Positions 1-8,514 are shown, numbered from the stretch's first letter. The stretch: 64,000 bases of DNA from Simiduia curdlanivorans (GCF_030409605.1 NZ_JAUFQG010000006.1:124001-188000), one strand, 5' to 3'. Translations and numbers: made by a program. Notes: generated from the letters alone by a model not told the origin.

Positions 1-54
1 TGGTTAATTGCCTCTTGATCTGTGCTAAATCCATATAACTCTCTAAGATTCTTT

Positions 55-197
55 CAAGCTACAAGCTACAAGCTACAAGCTACAGGCTACAAGGCGGGGG
101 GCCGCCCCCTACAAGCCGGATGGCCGGCCCCTACAAACAGGATGGCCTAACCTACAAGTTTGAGCTTTGCTTTTCCTGTAGCCTGTAGCTTGCAGCT
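55..197. repeat. Heptamer repeat array R1 (CAAGCTA-type)
   Basis: About six near-perfect copies of a 7-bp unit (CAAGCTA) run from 55 to about 94. They are followed by a degenerate stretch with the recurring words CTACAA, GGATGGCC and CTGTAGC that fades out at about 197. The same unit recurs at 1298, 1537, 2478, 2656, 2751 and 11995. The stretch lies just downstream of cysD (minus strand). No gene is seen in it; a downstream partner gene of cysD could begin beyond the left edge. Confidence 0.85.
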
Positions 198-198
198 C

Positions 199-219
199 TT
201 TTAACGCCCCGCGTTAAAA
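199..219 (-). terminator. Hairpin at the cysD stop codon
   Basis: A perfect 9-bp inverted repeat (TTTTAACGC, loop CCC, GCGTTAAAA) overlaps the cysD stop codon at 214-216. It could stop transcription or protect the 3' end of the message, but no clean T-run follows it on the minus strand, so a terminator role is inferred weakly from position and stem quality. Confidence 0.4.
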
Positions 220-1125
220 GTACCCCTCCTGCTTTTTCTTTTCCATGCTGCCGGAGCTGTCGTTGTCGATTACTCGACCTTGGCGCTCGCTGGTTTTGGT
301 GAGCAGCATTTCTTGAATAATTTCCGGCAGGGTTGTGGCTTCAGATTCGACTGCACCGGTTAATGGGTAGCAGCCAAGGGTGCGGAAGCGCACCATTTTT
401 TCTTCGACTTTATCTTCCGGGCCAATGGGCATGCGATCGTCGTCTACCATGATCAGCACGCCGTCTTTTTCAACCACGGGGCGCTTGGCGGCGAAATACA
501 AAGGCACGATAGGAATGCCTTCCAAGTGAATGTATTGCCAAATATCCAGTTCGGTCCAATTCGATAAGGGGAAAACGCGAATGCTTTCGCCTTTATCGAC
601 GCGGCTGTTATAAATATTCCACAACTCGGGGCGTTGGTTTTTTGGGTCCCAGCGATGGTTTTTATCGCGGAAAGAATAGACGCGCTCTTTGGCGCGAGAC
701 TTTTCTTCATCGCGGCGGGCACCGCCAAAAGCGGCGTCAAAACCGTATTTATTTAGGGCTTGCTTTAACCCCTGGGTTTTCATGATATCGGTATGCTTAG
801 CGCTACCGTGGGTGAAAGGACCAACACCCTGCTTCACGCCTTCTTCATTAATGTGAACGATAAGGTCCCAGCCGAGATCTTTAATAAGCTTGTCTCGGAA
901 CTCAATCATTTCCTTGAATTTCCACGTGGTATCTACGTGCATCATAGGAAACGGCGGCTTACCTGGGTAAAAGGCCTTCATGGTCAAATGCATCATTACC
1001 GCGGAGTCTTTACCTACCGAGTAGAGCATCACTGGGTTATCAAACTCAGCGGCGACTTCACGAATAATATGAATACTTTCAGCTTCTAATTGCTGGAGGT
1101 GTGTCAGTTGATATTGGGAGGTCAT
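214..1125 (-). CDS. cysD: Sulfate adenylyltransferase subunit 2 (CysD)
   Basis: The small subunit of ATP sulfurylase makes adenosine 5'-phosphosulfate from sulfate and ATP in the cytoplasm, the first step of assimilatory sulfate reduction; it normally works with the GTPase subunit CysN. The 303-residue product matches the usual CysD length (302 in E. coli). It carries the PP-loop motif SVGKDS near residues 37-42 and the conserved C-terminal GCYPLTGAVES and ending GYF. No cysN is visible: the stretch beyond the stop is occupied by repeats up to the window edge, so a partner would have to lie outside. The region upstream (1126-1297) is free of genes and should hold the promoter; I could not identify a CysB site by eye. 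Confidence 0.96.
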   Translation of the reverse strand: MTSQYQLTHLQQLEAESIHIIREVAAEFDNPVMLYSVGKDSAVMMHLTMKAFYPGKPPFPMMHVDTTWKFKEMIEFRDKLIKDLGWDLIVHINEEGVKQGVGPFTHGSAKHTDIMKTQGLKQALNKYGFDAAFGGARRDEEKSRAKERVYSFRDKNHRWDPKNQRPELWNIYNSRVDKGESIRVFPLSNWTELDIWQYIHLEGIPIVPLYFAAKRPVVEKDGVLIMVDDDRMPIGPEDKVEEKMVRFRTLGCYPLTGAVESEATTLPEIIQEMLLTKTSERQGRVIDNDSSGSMEKKKQEGYF

Positions 1126-1297
1126 GATATTGGCTATGCTATCCGCTTTCCGTGCTACCTAGATCCGTGATGACATCGTTGTCACCCGAACAGGGAGTGT
1201 GTCAAAAATGTGGCAGGATTATACGTAAAATCAGGAGGTTAGTCTCTAATCCATCAGATATATTTAGGAATAAGGGTATGACTGAAGAGCAGCTAAG

Positions 1298-1356
1298 AGC
1301 TGCAAGCTGCAAGCTGCAAGCTGCAAGCTGCAAGCTGCAAGCTGCAAGCTGCAAGC
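1298..1356. repeat. Heptamer repeat array R2 (AGCTGCA x 8.4)
   Basis: About eight perfect tandem copies of AGCTGCA lie upstream of cysD. Together with R3, which has the opposite orientation (GCTTGTA), it makes an inverted pair separated by about 180 bp. That spacer carries a direct repeat CAGACCACCC (1446 and 1496) and no convincing gene. Because 7 is not a multiple of 3, open frames through the array are a by-product of the repeat. Confidence 0.92.
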
Positions 1357-1536
1357 CAGTCAAGAGCACCACATTATCATTCCTAGGAATAGCTATTGAA
1401 TGAAAGGCTTGCCCGGGGGGCACGCTTCCATGATCTGCTGGGCGTCAGACCACCCTACTTGGCGTTTGCAGTTTGTAGGGCTCGAAGTGTCGAACCAGAC
1501 CACCCGGCTGGTAGCTTGGGCTTGGGGGGTATCTTT

Positions 1537-1673
1537 GGCTTGTAGCTTGTAGCTTGTGGCTTGTAGCTTGTGGCTTGTAGCTTGTAGCTTGCAGCTTGTG
1601 GCTTGCAGCTTGTAGCTTGTAGCTTGTAGCTTGCAGCTTGTGGCTTGCAGCTTGTAGCTTGTAGCTTGCAGCT
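1537..1673. repeat. Heptamer repeat array R3 (GCTTGTA/GCTTGCA x about 19)
   Basis: About 19 tandem heptamers of the form GCTTGNN run up to 5 bp before the pyrF stop codon. The last two bases of the unit alternate among TA, TG and CA. The variants are mixed rather than blocked, which points to repeated slippage or conversion instead of one simple expansion. Open frames through it (KLQATSY-type proteins) are not genes. Confidence 0.92.
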
Positions 1674-1678
1674 CGCAC

Positions 1679-2389
1679 CTAACCAACCCCAACCTCATTA
1701 AGAATGGCCCGCAATGCTTCCGCAGGGTCAGACGCTTGGGTTATTGGCCGGCCGATGACCATGTAATCCACGCCTTTCTTTAGGGCTTCAGCGGGGGTTA
1801 GGATGCGGCGCTGGTCGTCGGCGGCGCTGTTGGCTGGGCGTATTCCGGGCGTCACTAGTTGAAATAGCGGGCCTTGGGAGCCGCGCAGCATTTCAGCCTC
1901 TTGCGCCGAGCACACCACGCCGTCTAAGCCAGAATCTTTCGCCAAGGTCGCTAGGCGCAAAACTTGGCCTTCTATGGAGCAATCCAAACCTACATCGGCC
2001 AGCTCGCCCTCGGCGGTAGAAGTTAGCACCGTGACACCAATGAGTAATGGGGCGTCGTTGCCAAAAGTGGTTAACGAGGCTTTTGCCGCCTCCATCATCC
2101 GCCGACCACCGGAGGCGTGTACGTTTACCATCCAAACGCCCATGTCTGCAGCAACGGCCACGGCTTTAGCGACGGTATTGGGGATATCGTGAAATTTCAG
2201 ATCCAAAAATACATCGAAGCCGCGACTGGTTAACGCCTTCACCAGTGCCGGCCCCTCGGCGGTAAACAGCTCTTTACCCACTTTCGCTCGGCAAAGTGTG
2301 GGGTCTAACTGATCGGCCATGGCGAGTGCTGCAGCAGCATTAGGGAAATCAAGCGCGACAATTACTGGAGACTTTGATGGCATGGGCAT
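1679..2389 (-). CDS. pyrF: Orotidine 5'-phosphate decarboxylase
   Basis: The last step of de novo UMP synthesis: decarboxylation of OMP in the cytoplasm. The product shows the family signature DLKFHDIPNTV with the catalytic lysine, an early LDF motif, and a C-terminal phosphate-binding VIGRPIT. I start at the ATG at 2389 (236 residues, the usual family size). An open frame continues 17 codons further upstream to 2440, but that extension runs into repeat-derived sequence and has no counterpart in the family; an ATG at 2383 is a second option. In many gammaproteobacteria pyrF follows lapAB; here it stands alone, flanked on both sides by heptamer arrays. Confidence 0.95.
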   Translation of the reverse strand: MPMPSKSPVIVALDFPNAAAALAMADQLDPTLCRAKVGKELFTAEGPALVKALTSRGFDVFLDLKFHDIPNTVAKAVAVAADMGVWMVNVHASGGRRMMEAAKASLTTFGNDAPLLIGVTVLTSTAEGELADVGLDCSIEGQVLRLATLAKDSGLDGVVCSAQEAEMLRGSQGPLFQLVTPGIRPANSAADDQRRILTPAEALKKGVDYMVIGRPITQASDPAEALRAILNEVGVG

Positions 2390-2477
2390 GGCTCTGGCAG
2401 AATTTTGGGGGATGGTAAGGAATGAGGCGGGAAGCTGCAAGTGAAAAGCAGTTTACAGGGGGAGCAAGCTGGAAGAC

Positions 2478-2562
2478 ACAAGCTACAAAGCTACAAAGCT
2501 GCAAGCTGCAAGCTGCAAGCTGCAAGCCACAAGCTAGAAGCGGCAAGCGGCAAGCTACAAGT
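2478..2562. repeat. Degenerate heptamer repeat array R4
   Basis: A mixture of AAGCTAC, AAGCTGC, AAGCGGC and 8-bp AAGCTACA units lies just upstream of pyrF. Scattered partial copies continue on both sides (about 2425-2640) with a longer repeated phrase, AGTGAAAAGCAG, at 2439 and 2560. It looks like an older, decayed array. Confidence 0.8.
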
Positions 2563-2655
2563 GAAAAGCAGCTTACAGTGGCTTACAGTGGTGAGGGTGC
2601 AGCTTACAGGAAGAGTGAGAAGCAACAAACAACGAGCAGCAGGTTGTGCGCTATG

Positions 2656-2707
2656 AGCTATAAGCTACAAGCTACAAGCTACAAGCTACAAGCTACAAGC
2701 TACAAGT
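2656..2707. repeat. Heptamer repeat array R5 (AAGCTAC x 7)
   Basis: About seven tandem copies of AAGCTAC. R6, 44 bp further on, carries the reverse complement, so R5 and R6 could fold into one long hairpin in RNA or single-stranded DNA. No gene is seen. Confidence 0.9.
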
Positions 2708-2750
2708 GTTTTGGGTGGACTAACTCGGATCAAGAACGGCAAAAGGCCTA

Positions 2751-2818
2751 GTAGCTTGTAGCTTGAGGCTTGTAGCTTGTAGCTTGTGGCTTGGGGCCTG
2801 AAGCTTGAAGCTTGAGGC
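2751..2818. repeat. Heptamer repeat array R6 (GTAGCTT-type)
   Basis: About nine copies of GTAGCTT/GAGGCTT/GAAGCTT in the orientation opposite to R5. It ends 35 bp past the stop codon of the PilZ gene (minus strand), so it lies in the 3' flank of that gene. Confidence 0.88.
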
Positions 2819-2852
2819 AAGCTGATCTGGTGTCGCCTTCAAACGGCTGACA

Positions 2853-3494
2853 TTAAGCGCTCGATACTTCATCAATATACTGCTCAAGCAACGACGTTGC
2901 TTCCTTTGTAACAGCGGTAAACAGGACGCCATACTCGAAGTCTTCCCCTTCCCCCGCTGGCTTGGCGAGCACACCTTTAATGCGCCCTTTTAGTCGGATA
3001 ATTTTTTCATGGCCGTTGATAGAAAGCTTTGTCGCCAGCGCCAGCGGTGTCTCAACGGCGCCTAAATCTTGCTTTGCGGTGAGTTTACAGCCGGACACAC
3101 TCACATCAACGATACGCGCGGGCACCGTGACGGCACTGGTTTTAACGTTGGCAATAAGTGAGGTGGAAATTCGCTGGGCTTTGCGCGCTTCATCTCTGGC
3201 AATGAAAACAGGAAAGCTAAGGTAGGCGTGAGGTAAGGGCTGGTCAATAATATTTACCACCTGCACACTAAACATAACGGAACAGTTTAGCTGCTCCGAA
3301 TAGAGGGTCACATCCACCAATTCGCCCAACTGCAAGGCTCTAGGCTGCCCCTGATGCATGGGAATAGAAACGACAATACATTGATTTTTCAAGTAACCAA
3401 TTAATGTAGAGGGCTCTTTTGTATCTGGGTTAGATTGGTGGAACTCCAAGTGCAGGACTGTGCCAGGCAGCAACTTTAGCTGATCAAAATTCAT
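2853..3494 (-). CDS. PilZ-domain protein, YcgR-like (cyclic-di-GMP effector)
   Basis: The 213-residue protein has an N-terminal beta-rich half (about 1-95) like the YcgR N-terminal domain and a C-terminal PilZ domain (about 100-205). The c-di-GMP-binding signature is complete: RxxxR at R104-R108 and DxSxxG at D130-G135. Family knowledge: YcgR-like proteins bind c-di-GMP and often slow the flagellar motor or tune surface polymers. No flagellar or polymer genes lie nearby, so the target is unknown. A GGDEF diguanylate cyclase lies about 10 kb away, but nothing in the sequence links the two. Confidence 0.85.
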   Translation of the reverse strand: MNFDQLKLLPGTVLHLEFHQSNPDTKEPSTLIGYLKNQCIVVSIPMHQGQPRALQLGELVDVTLYSEQLNCSVMFSVQVVNIIDQPLPHAYLSFPVFIARDEARKAQRISTSLIANVKTSAVTVPARIVDVSVSGCKLTAKQDLGAVETPLALATKLSINGHEKIIRLKGRIKGVLAKPAGEGEDFEYGVLFTAVTKEATSLLEQYIDEVSSA

Positions 3495-3796
3495 TTGGCT
3501 GGTTTCACGTTAATTAAGGGCTACTAAAGGCTTAAGTGTAGGTTAAGGATTAAGGCCTGAACCACCCAACACTCGAATAACGCAAATATAGCCACCGAGA
3601 GCAAAATGACATGAAGCTAACGACAAGCTCGCTGCCCTGAAAACCCATTAGTTAGTACATTTGCGCGCGGCCGCCAACCGGCAATCTGTTCAGGGCGATG
3701 AATAAAAGCTGAGAAAAGCCTGCTTATCCGCGGAATTAAAGCCAGCAACTTAAGCAACCGAAACAGTGTTAGCAACAAAGCCGAGACAGGTTAGAT
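3495..3796. other. Gene-free stretch
   Basis: About 300 bp between the PilZ gene and the DUF2788 gene. I see no open frame with coding character, no clear terminator and no repeat here. Promoter elements for the PilZ gene should lie near 3500-3560. Confidence 0.5.
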
Positions 3797-3994
3797 TTAC
3801 TCGATAACCTGCACCAAGACGGCTTTAATGATAAAACCCAATAAACACAAACCCAAAACGATAAACAATATAGCCGTGCCAAACTTACCGGCTTTCGACT
3901 CTTTTGCCAGATCCCAAACGATAAATAACATGAACGCGATGAGTGCGCCGACACCTAGGTAAAGGGAAAGCGAGTCGAATAAATCTGCGTCCAT
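3797..3994 (-). CDS. DUF2788 small inner-membrane protein
   Basis: A 65-residue protein with two predicted membrane helices (about 12-29 and 42-62) joined by a short basic loop (KESKAGKFG). The pattern fits the DUF2788 family of small gammaproteobacterial membrane proteins, whose function is unknown. The ATG at 3994 is chosen because GGAG lies six bases upstream; a GTG directly before it is less likely. The gene lies downstream of tRNA-Pro on the same strand but behind its terminator. Confidence 0.75.
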   Translation of the reverse strand: MDADLFDSLSLYLGVGALIAFMLFIVWDLAKESKAGKFGTAILFIVLGLCLLGFIIKAVLVQVIE

Positions 3995-4035
3995 CACAGG
4001 CTCCAGGCGGTTAAAAACATTAACTCTTGGCGCAT

Positions 4036-4066
4036 AAAAAAGCCTGGGTAGACCCAGGCTCTTTTA
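4036..4066 (-). terminator. Rho-independent terminator after tRNA-Pro
   Basis: An 8-bp stem (AGCCTGGG/CCCAGGCT) with a short loop is followed on the minus strand by a run of six T. It lies about 45 bp past the tRNA-Pro 3' end. A/T runs on both sides could let it work in both directions. Confidence 0.85.
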
Positions 4067-4107
4067 TTCAAGCTTATTTAACTATTCGTACTCTAAGCTT
4101 ATTTGTA

Positions 4108-4184
4108 TGGTCGGAACGGCGGGATTTGAACCCACGACCCCTACACCCCCAGTATAGTGCGCTACCAAACTGCGCTACGCTCCG
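4108..4184 (-). tRNA. tRNA-Pro (anticodon GGG)
   Basis: A 77-nt cloverleaf with encoded CCA. The acceptor stem CGGAGCG pairs with CGTTCCG (one wobble), the D arm is GCGC/GCGC, the anticodon stem CTATA/TGTAG encloses the loop CTGGGGG, and the T loop is TTCAAAT. The anticodon GGG reads CCC and CCU proline codons. A terminator follows. Confidence 0.95.
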
Positions 4185-4280
4185 AATTCAGTAAATCGTT
4201 GATTTGAAATAACTTTAAAGACAAACCAGGATAATCTGAGAGGCGGCATAATACCGCGTCTAACTAATATTGCAAGTGGT

Positions 4281-4643
4281 TTAGGGCTTTAGAACGAGGA
4301 GTAATTCTTCAAGCTCGGCAATCATTTGCTTAATGATTTGATGGAATTGCACATCTTCAGATTGTGCCGGCGTGGGATCGCCTGTCATCTGCTGGCGAGC
4401 GCCGCCGATAGTAAAACCCTGATCGTAGAGTAAAGACCGAATCTGGCGAATGGTAAGCACGTCATCGCGCTGGTAATAGCGGCGATTACCACGTCTTTTA
4501 ACAGGGTTTAGCTGGGGGAATTCCTGCTCCCAATAGCGCAGCACGTGGGGCTTTACCGCGCATAACTCGCTGACTTCACCAATGGTAAAGTAACGCTTAC
4601 CCGGGATTACCGGTAGTTCATCGTTATTACTTGGTTCGAGCAT
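4281..4643 (-). CDS. MerR-family transcriptional regulator next to ihfA
   Basis: A 120-residue protein with a MerR-type winged helix (about residues 17-85: FTIGEVSELCAVKPHVLRYW, then RRYYQRDDV) and a short C-terminal helix that could dimerise. It lacks a metal- or drug-binding C-terminal domain. It overlaps the 3' end of ihfA by 17 bp, so the two are probably co-transcribed and translationally coupled. The same small MerR gene follows ihfA in pseudomonads; its targets are unknown to me. Confidence 0.88.
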   Translation of the reverse strand: MLEPSNNDELPVIPGKRYFTIGEVSELCAVKPHVLRYWEQEFPQLNPVKRRGNRRYYQRDDVLTIRQIRSLLYDQGFTIGGARQQMTGDPTPAQSEDVQFHQIIKQMIAELEELLLVLKP

Positions 4644-4932
4644 GTTCCTCTACTCTTGCCTTTAGCTTCTGACCTGGTCTAAACGTGACCACGCGGCGGG
4701 CGGTAATGGGAATTTCTTCACCAGTTTTTGGGTTGCGGCCGGGGCGCTGGCTCTTATCGCGCAAGTCGAAGTTGCCGAAACCGGACAACTTCACTTGTTC
4801 ATTGGTTTCCAAGGCGTGGCGAATCTCCTCAAAGAAAGACTCCACCAACTCCTTAGCCTCGCGCTTGTTTAAGCCCAGCTCTTCGTACAGTTTTTCGGCC
4901 AGATCAGCTTTCGTTAAAGCTCCGTCTGACAT
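4627..4932 (-). CDS. ihfA: Integration host factor subunit alpha
   Basis: A nucleoid protein that, with IhfB, bends DNA sharply at specific sites and assists replication, recombination and sigma-54 promoters. The 101-residue product has the HU/IHF fold with the DNA-intercalating arm (GRNPKTGEEIPI, about residues 63-74) and starts MSDGALTKADLAE. It follows pheT by 26 bp, the classical pheST-ihfA arrangement, so it probably shares that transcript. Confidence 0.96.
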   Translation of the reverse strand: MSDGALTKADLAEKLYEELGLNKREAKELVESFFEEIRHALETNEQVKLSGFGNFDLRDKSQRPGRNPKTGEEIPITARRVVTFRPGQKLKARVEEHARTK

Positions 4933-4958
4933 CTGAAGTCCCCTTTTGCTGTGCCCTT

Positions 4959-7343
4959 TTACCTCAAGGTCGCGTTGTATGTGGATTCCAAGGCAGCCAT
5001 GACGGCAGCGATAGAAGCGTTAATCTCATCGTCGTTAAGAGTGCGGGATGGATGCTGATACGTCAAGCCCAGACCCACACTTTTTCTTTGTGGATCAATA
5101 CCTTTGCCGCTATATACGTCAAACACCTTTAACTTCGTTAAAGCCTCGCCAGCGTGCGATCTAACGCAATTTAACAAGGTTTTAGCCGCCAAATCCCTAT
5201 CAACTAGGACGGCGAGGTCGCGTCGAACCTCAGGAAATTTAGACAAAGGTGCAAAATCTGGCATGGCACCCGCCAACAAGGGTGCCAACTGCAGCTCAAA
5301 AACATAGACCGATTGGTCCAAGTCCAACGCTTTGAGTGTACTGGGGTGCAAGGCGCCAATGACACCGACAACCTCACCCGCCTTCAAAATCTTTGCAGTT
5401 TGCCCTGGATGCAAGGCTGGGTGGCTTCCAGCCTCAAAACTGTAGCAGGCACCGGCGCCGGAGGCCTCAAGCAGGCACTCCACATCGCCTTTCAAATCAA
5501 AGAAGTCGACCTTGTCTTTGCTGTTGGCCCAACCTTCAGGCGCGCGCTCGCCATAAACCAAGCCCGCCAACATAGGCTCTTGCGCCAAACCAGCCGGCCC
5601 CTTGCCACCGGGCACGAAAGTTTGACCAGTCTCGAAGATTCGCACCCGCGGTTGCTGGCGGTTCACATTGTGCACCAACGTACTCACCAAACCTGGCAGC
5701 AAGCTGGTGCGCATCACACTCATGTCGGCGCTAATGGGGTTCAGCAAGGTCGCCGCAGCTGTGTCTGGATCAAACAGCTTATGTAGTTTCGGCTCGATAA
5801 AACTGTAGGTAATGGCCTCTTGGTAGCCGCGCGCAATCAATTGCTGTTGCACTAAGCTCAGGGGCGTCTGCAACTCTGCCTGCGGCAGAATTGGCAGGTC
5901 TGCCTTCAGGCTGGTAACGGGTAAATTGTTGTAGCCGTAAATACGCGCCAGCTCTTCCAATAAATCGGCCTCAATGCTGATGTCGAAACGGTGACTCGGC
6001 ACCTGGAATGTCCACGCATCATCGGTATTGGAAACGAGTTTCAGGCCTAGACGACTAAGAATATCGAGCACCCGCGCATCCTCGATGGCAAAACCTAAAC
6101 CCTCTTCGATGCGACGACGGCGCAGGGTTACTGTGGCTTGCGCAGGTAAGCTGTCGGCACGAACTTGCTCAACCACAGGCCCTGCTTCACCACCGACGAT
6201 GGACAGTAACAATTCAGTGGCGCGCTCTATTGCCGATTGCTGTAAGGCCGAGTCAACACCGCGCTCAAACCGGTGGGACGAATCCGTATGCAAACCGTAA
6301 GCGCGTGCCTTGCCGGCAATAATCGTGGGCGCGAAGAAAGCGCTCTCCAATAAAATATCCCTCGTCGTTTCGCTCACTGCCGAAGCATCGCCACCCATAA
6401 TGCCGGCCATCGCCAGCGCCTTGGACTGATCGGCGATGACCAACGTGTCGCTATTTAAGGTAACGGTTTGACCGTCGAGTAACTTCAAGGCTTCATCTTG
6501 TTTTGCCATGCGCACAACCATGCCGGTATCTAGCTTCGATAAATCGAAGGCATGCATGGGCTGACCGAGCTCTAGCAAAACATAATTGGTGACGTCCACT
6601 ACGGCATCAATACTGCGCAAACCTGAACGCCGCAGACGCTCCTGCATCCACAAAGGCGTGGGCTTTTTAATGTCGATATTGCGAATCACGCGACAGGTGT
6701 AACGGCCACAACCTTCGGCTTCAATGGCAACCGGTAGCGCATCTGACACCTTAGCGGCAACTGCAGAAATAGCTACCGGTGTTACCGCTAGCTCATTGAG
6801 CACACCTACTTCGCGTGCAATACCGGCCAAGCCCAAACAATCGGCGCGGTTAGGTGTTAAATCTACTTCAATAATTTTGTCATTTAGCGACAAGTAGTCG
6901 CGCAAATCTTTTCCGACCGGCGCATCCAGCGGCAATTCCCACAAACCATCGTCGTCATCGCCTGCCTGCAACTCCGTTTGTGCGCAAAGCATACCGAAGG
7001 ATTCCACACCGCGAAGCTTAGCTTTCTTGATTTTAAAATCGCCAGGTAATTGCGCGCCTACTGTGGCGAAAGGGATTTTTATACCAACACGGGCATTAGG
7101 TGCTCCACATACGACTTGGGTTAACTCGCTGCCGAGGCCGGCAACCATACACACCCGCAGCTTGTCGGCATCTGGGTGCTGCTCGATAGCAACGATCTCA
7201 CCCACAACCACGCCAGAAAACTCGCCGGCGACAGCTTCTATACCGTCAATTTCTAAGCCAGCCATGGTTAACTGATCGCAAAGGGCCTGCGTGGAAATTG
7301 AAGGGTTTACCCATTCACGCAACCAGGATTCACTGATTTTCAT
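4959..7343 (-). CDS. pheT: Phenylalanyl-tRNA synthetase beta subunit
   Basis: The large subunit of the alpha2-beta2 enzyme that charges tRNA-Phe; it carries the editing site. At 794 residues it is the usual length (795 in E. coli). Domains in order: N-terminal tRNA-binding EMAP-II-like fold (about 40-150), B3/B4 editing region (about 210-390, with SSHRFERGVD), B5 (about 400-475), a catalytic-core-like region, and a C-terminal FDX-ACB anticodon-binding domain (about 700-794). It lies 88 bp after pheS and 26 bp before ihfA. Confidence 0.97.
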   Translation of the reverse strand: MKISESWLREWVNPSISTQALCDQLTMAGLEIDGIEAVAGEFSGVVVGEIVAIEQHPDADKLRVCMVAGLGSELTQVVCGAPNARVGIKIPFATVGAQLPGDFKIKKAKLRGVESFGMLCAQTELQAGDDDDGLWELPLDAPVGKDLRDYLSLNDKIIEVDLTPNRADCLGLAGIAREVGVLNELAVTPVAISAVAAKVSDALPVAIEAEGCGRYTCRVIRNIDIKKPTPLWMQERLRRSGLRSIDAVVDVTNYVLLELGQPMHAFDLSKLDTGMVVRMAKQDEALKLLDGQTVTLNSDTLVIADQSKALAMAGIMGGDASAVSETTRDILLESAFFAPTIIAGKARAYGLHTDSSHRFERGVDSALQQSAIERATELLLSIVGGEAGPVVEQVRADSLPAQATVTLRRRRIEEGLGFAIEDARVLDILSRLGLKLVSNTDDAWTFQVPSHRFDISIEADLLEELARIYGYNNLPVTSLKADLPILPQAELQTPLSLVQQQLIARGYQEAITYSFIEPKLHKLFDPDTAAATLLNPISADMSVMRTSLLPGLVSTLVHNVNRQQPRVRIFETGQTFVPGGKGPAGLAQEPMLAGLVYGERAPEGWANSKDKVDFFDLKGDVECLLEASGAGACYSFEAGSHPALHPGQTAKILKAGEVVGVIGALHPSTLKALDLDQSVYVFELQLAPLLAGAMPDFAPLSKFPEVRRDLAVLVDRDLAAKTLLNCVRSHAGEALTKLKVFDVYSGKGIDPQRKSVGLGLTYQHPSRTLNDDEINASIAAVMAALESTYNATLR

Positions 7344-7431
7344 AATGCAATCTTTCCATTTTTGAAGCTGAAACTTTTAATTCAGCCACCTAAAAAATTT
7401 TATTTGTTTCGAATAACCCGAGCACTAAGTG

Positions 7432-8445
7432 TTAGAACTGCTGCAGGAACCGCAAGTCGTTCTCGAAAAATAAGCGCAGGTCATTAACGCCGTAGCGCAA
7501 CATAGCCAAGCGTTCTACACCCATACCAAAAGCAAAGCCGGAATATTTTTCTGGATCGACGCCGCTGGAGGTAAACACATTTGGGTGCACCATGCCGCAA
7601 CCCATCACCTCGAGCCAGCCCGACTGTTTGCAAACGCGACAGCCTTTACCACCGCATTGCGTACATTGAATATCCACCTCAGCCGATGGCTCAGTGAACG
7701 GGAAGTACGAAGGTCTAAAGCGAACCGGCACGTCGGCCTCGAAAAAAGCCTTTAAAAACTGATCAACAGTGCCTTTTAAATCGGCAAAACTAATGCGCTG
7801 ATCAACCACCAAACCTTCCACCTGATGAAACATTGGCGTGTGGGTAATATCGGAGTCACAGCGGTAAACCCGACCCGGGCAAATAACGCGAATCGGCGGC
7901 TCTTGTGTTTCCATAGTGCGCACTTGCACGGGCGATGTGTGGGTGCGCAAAACATGGCTGGCATCCACATAAAAAGTATCGTGCATGGCGCGCGCCGGAT
8001 GATGAGACGGAATATTCAGCGCCTCAAAGTTGTGATAATCATCCTCAACCTCTGGGCCTTCGGCTATTTGATAACCGGCCTGCTGAAAAATTTCACTAAT
8101 ACGCGCCAAGGTTTTTGTCACTGGGTGCAAACCGCCCCCCTGCTGTCCGCGCCCAGTCAGCGTCACGTCAATTTTTTCATTGGCGAGCTTGGCGTTTACC
8201 TCTAATTCTTCGAGCTCAGCCTTGCGCTCGTTTAATTTTTCCTGAACAGCCTGTTTGGCGGTATTAATTTCGGCGCCAGCTGCCGGGCGCTCCTCGGCAG
8301 ATAGTTTGCCCAAGCCTTTTAACAGCTCGGTGATTTTTCCCTTCTTACCTAAATACTCGACGCGAACGTAATCTAAGCCATTTAAGTCTTCGGCTTTGGC
8401 AACCAGCTCAAGCGCTTCCTGGGTGAGCGCGACCAGGTTTTCCAT
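7432..8445 (-). CDS. pheS: Phenylalanyl-tRNA synthetase alpha subunit
   Basis: The catalytic subunit that activates phenylalanine and transfers it to tRNA-Phe. The 337-residue product has an N-terminal coiled-coil arm (about 1-90), then the class II core with motif 2 (around RVICPGRVYRCD) and motif 3 (FGMGVERLAMLRYG). A CxxC...CxxC stretch (CTQCGGKGCRVCKQSG) looks like a metal-binding loop. Between rplT and pheS lie a terminator-like hairpin and a short frame with three Phe codons (see the regulatory entry), which suggests control by attenuation. Confidence 0.97.
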   Translation of the reverse strand: MENLVALTQEALELVAKAEDLNGLDYVRVEYLGKKGKITELLKGLGKLSAEERPAAGAEINTAKQAVQEKLNERKAELEELEVNAKLANEKIDVTLTGRGQQGGGLHPVTKTLARISEIFQQAGYQIAEGPEVEDDYHNFEALNIPSHHPARAMHDTFYVDASHVLRTHTSPVQVRTMETQEPPIRVICPGRVYRCDSDITHTPMFHQVEGLVVDQRISFADLKGTVDQFLKAFFEADVPVRFRPSYFPFTEPSAEVDIQCTQCGGKGCRVCKQSGWLEVMGCGMVHPNVFTSSGVDPEKYSGFAFGMGVERLAMLRYGVNDLRLFFENDLRFLQQF

Positions 8446-8514
8446 GGGTGTTCTCCGGTGTTCATGTGTGTGACTTAGGTTAATAGTAAAGCCACAGCTG
8501 AATAAGTTTAATGT

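Noticed and set aside
1393..1698. Open frames of 77-101 codons with KLQATSY-type repeats on both strands
   Set aside because: They are read through the heptamer arrays; a 7-bp unit without stops gives a 7-residue protein repeat in every frame. No start signals or homology.
55..2818. CRISPR array
   Set aside because: The repeats are 7 bp and directly tandem, with no 30-40-bp spacers and no cas genes.
5313..5786. A 157-codon plus-strand frame
   Set aside because: Antisense shadow of pheT, no homology or start signals.
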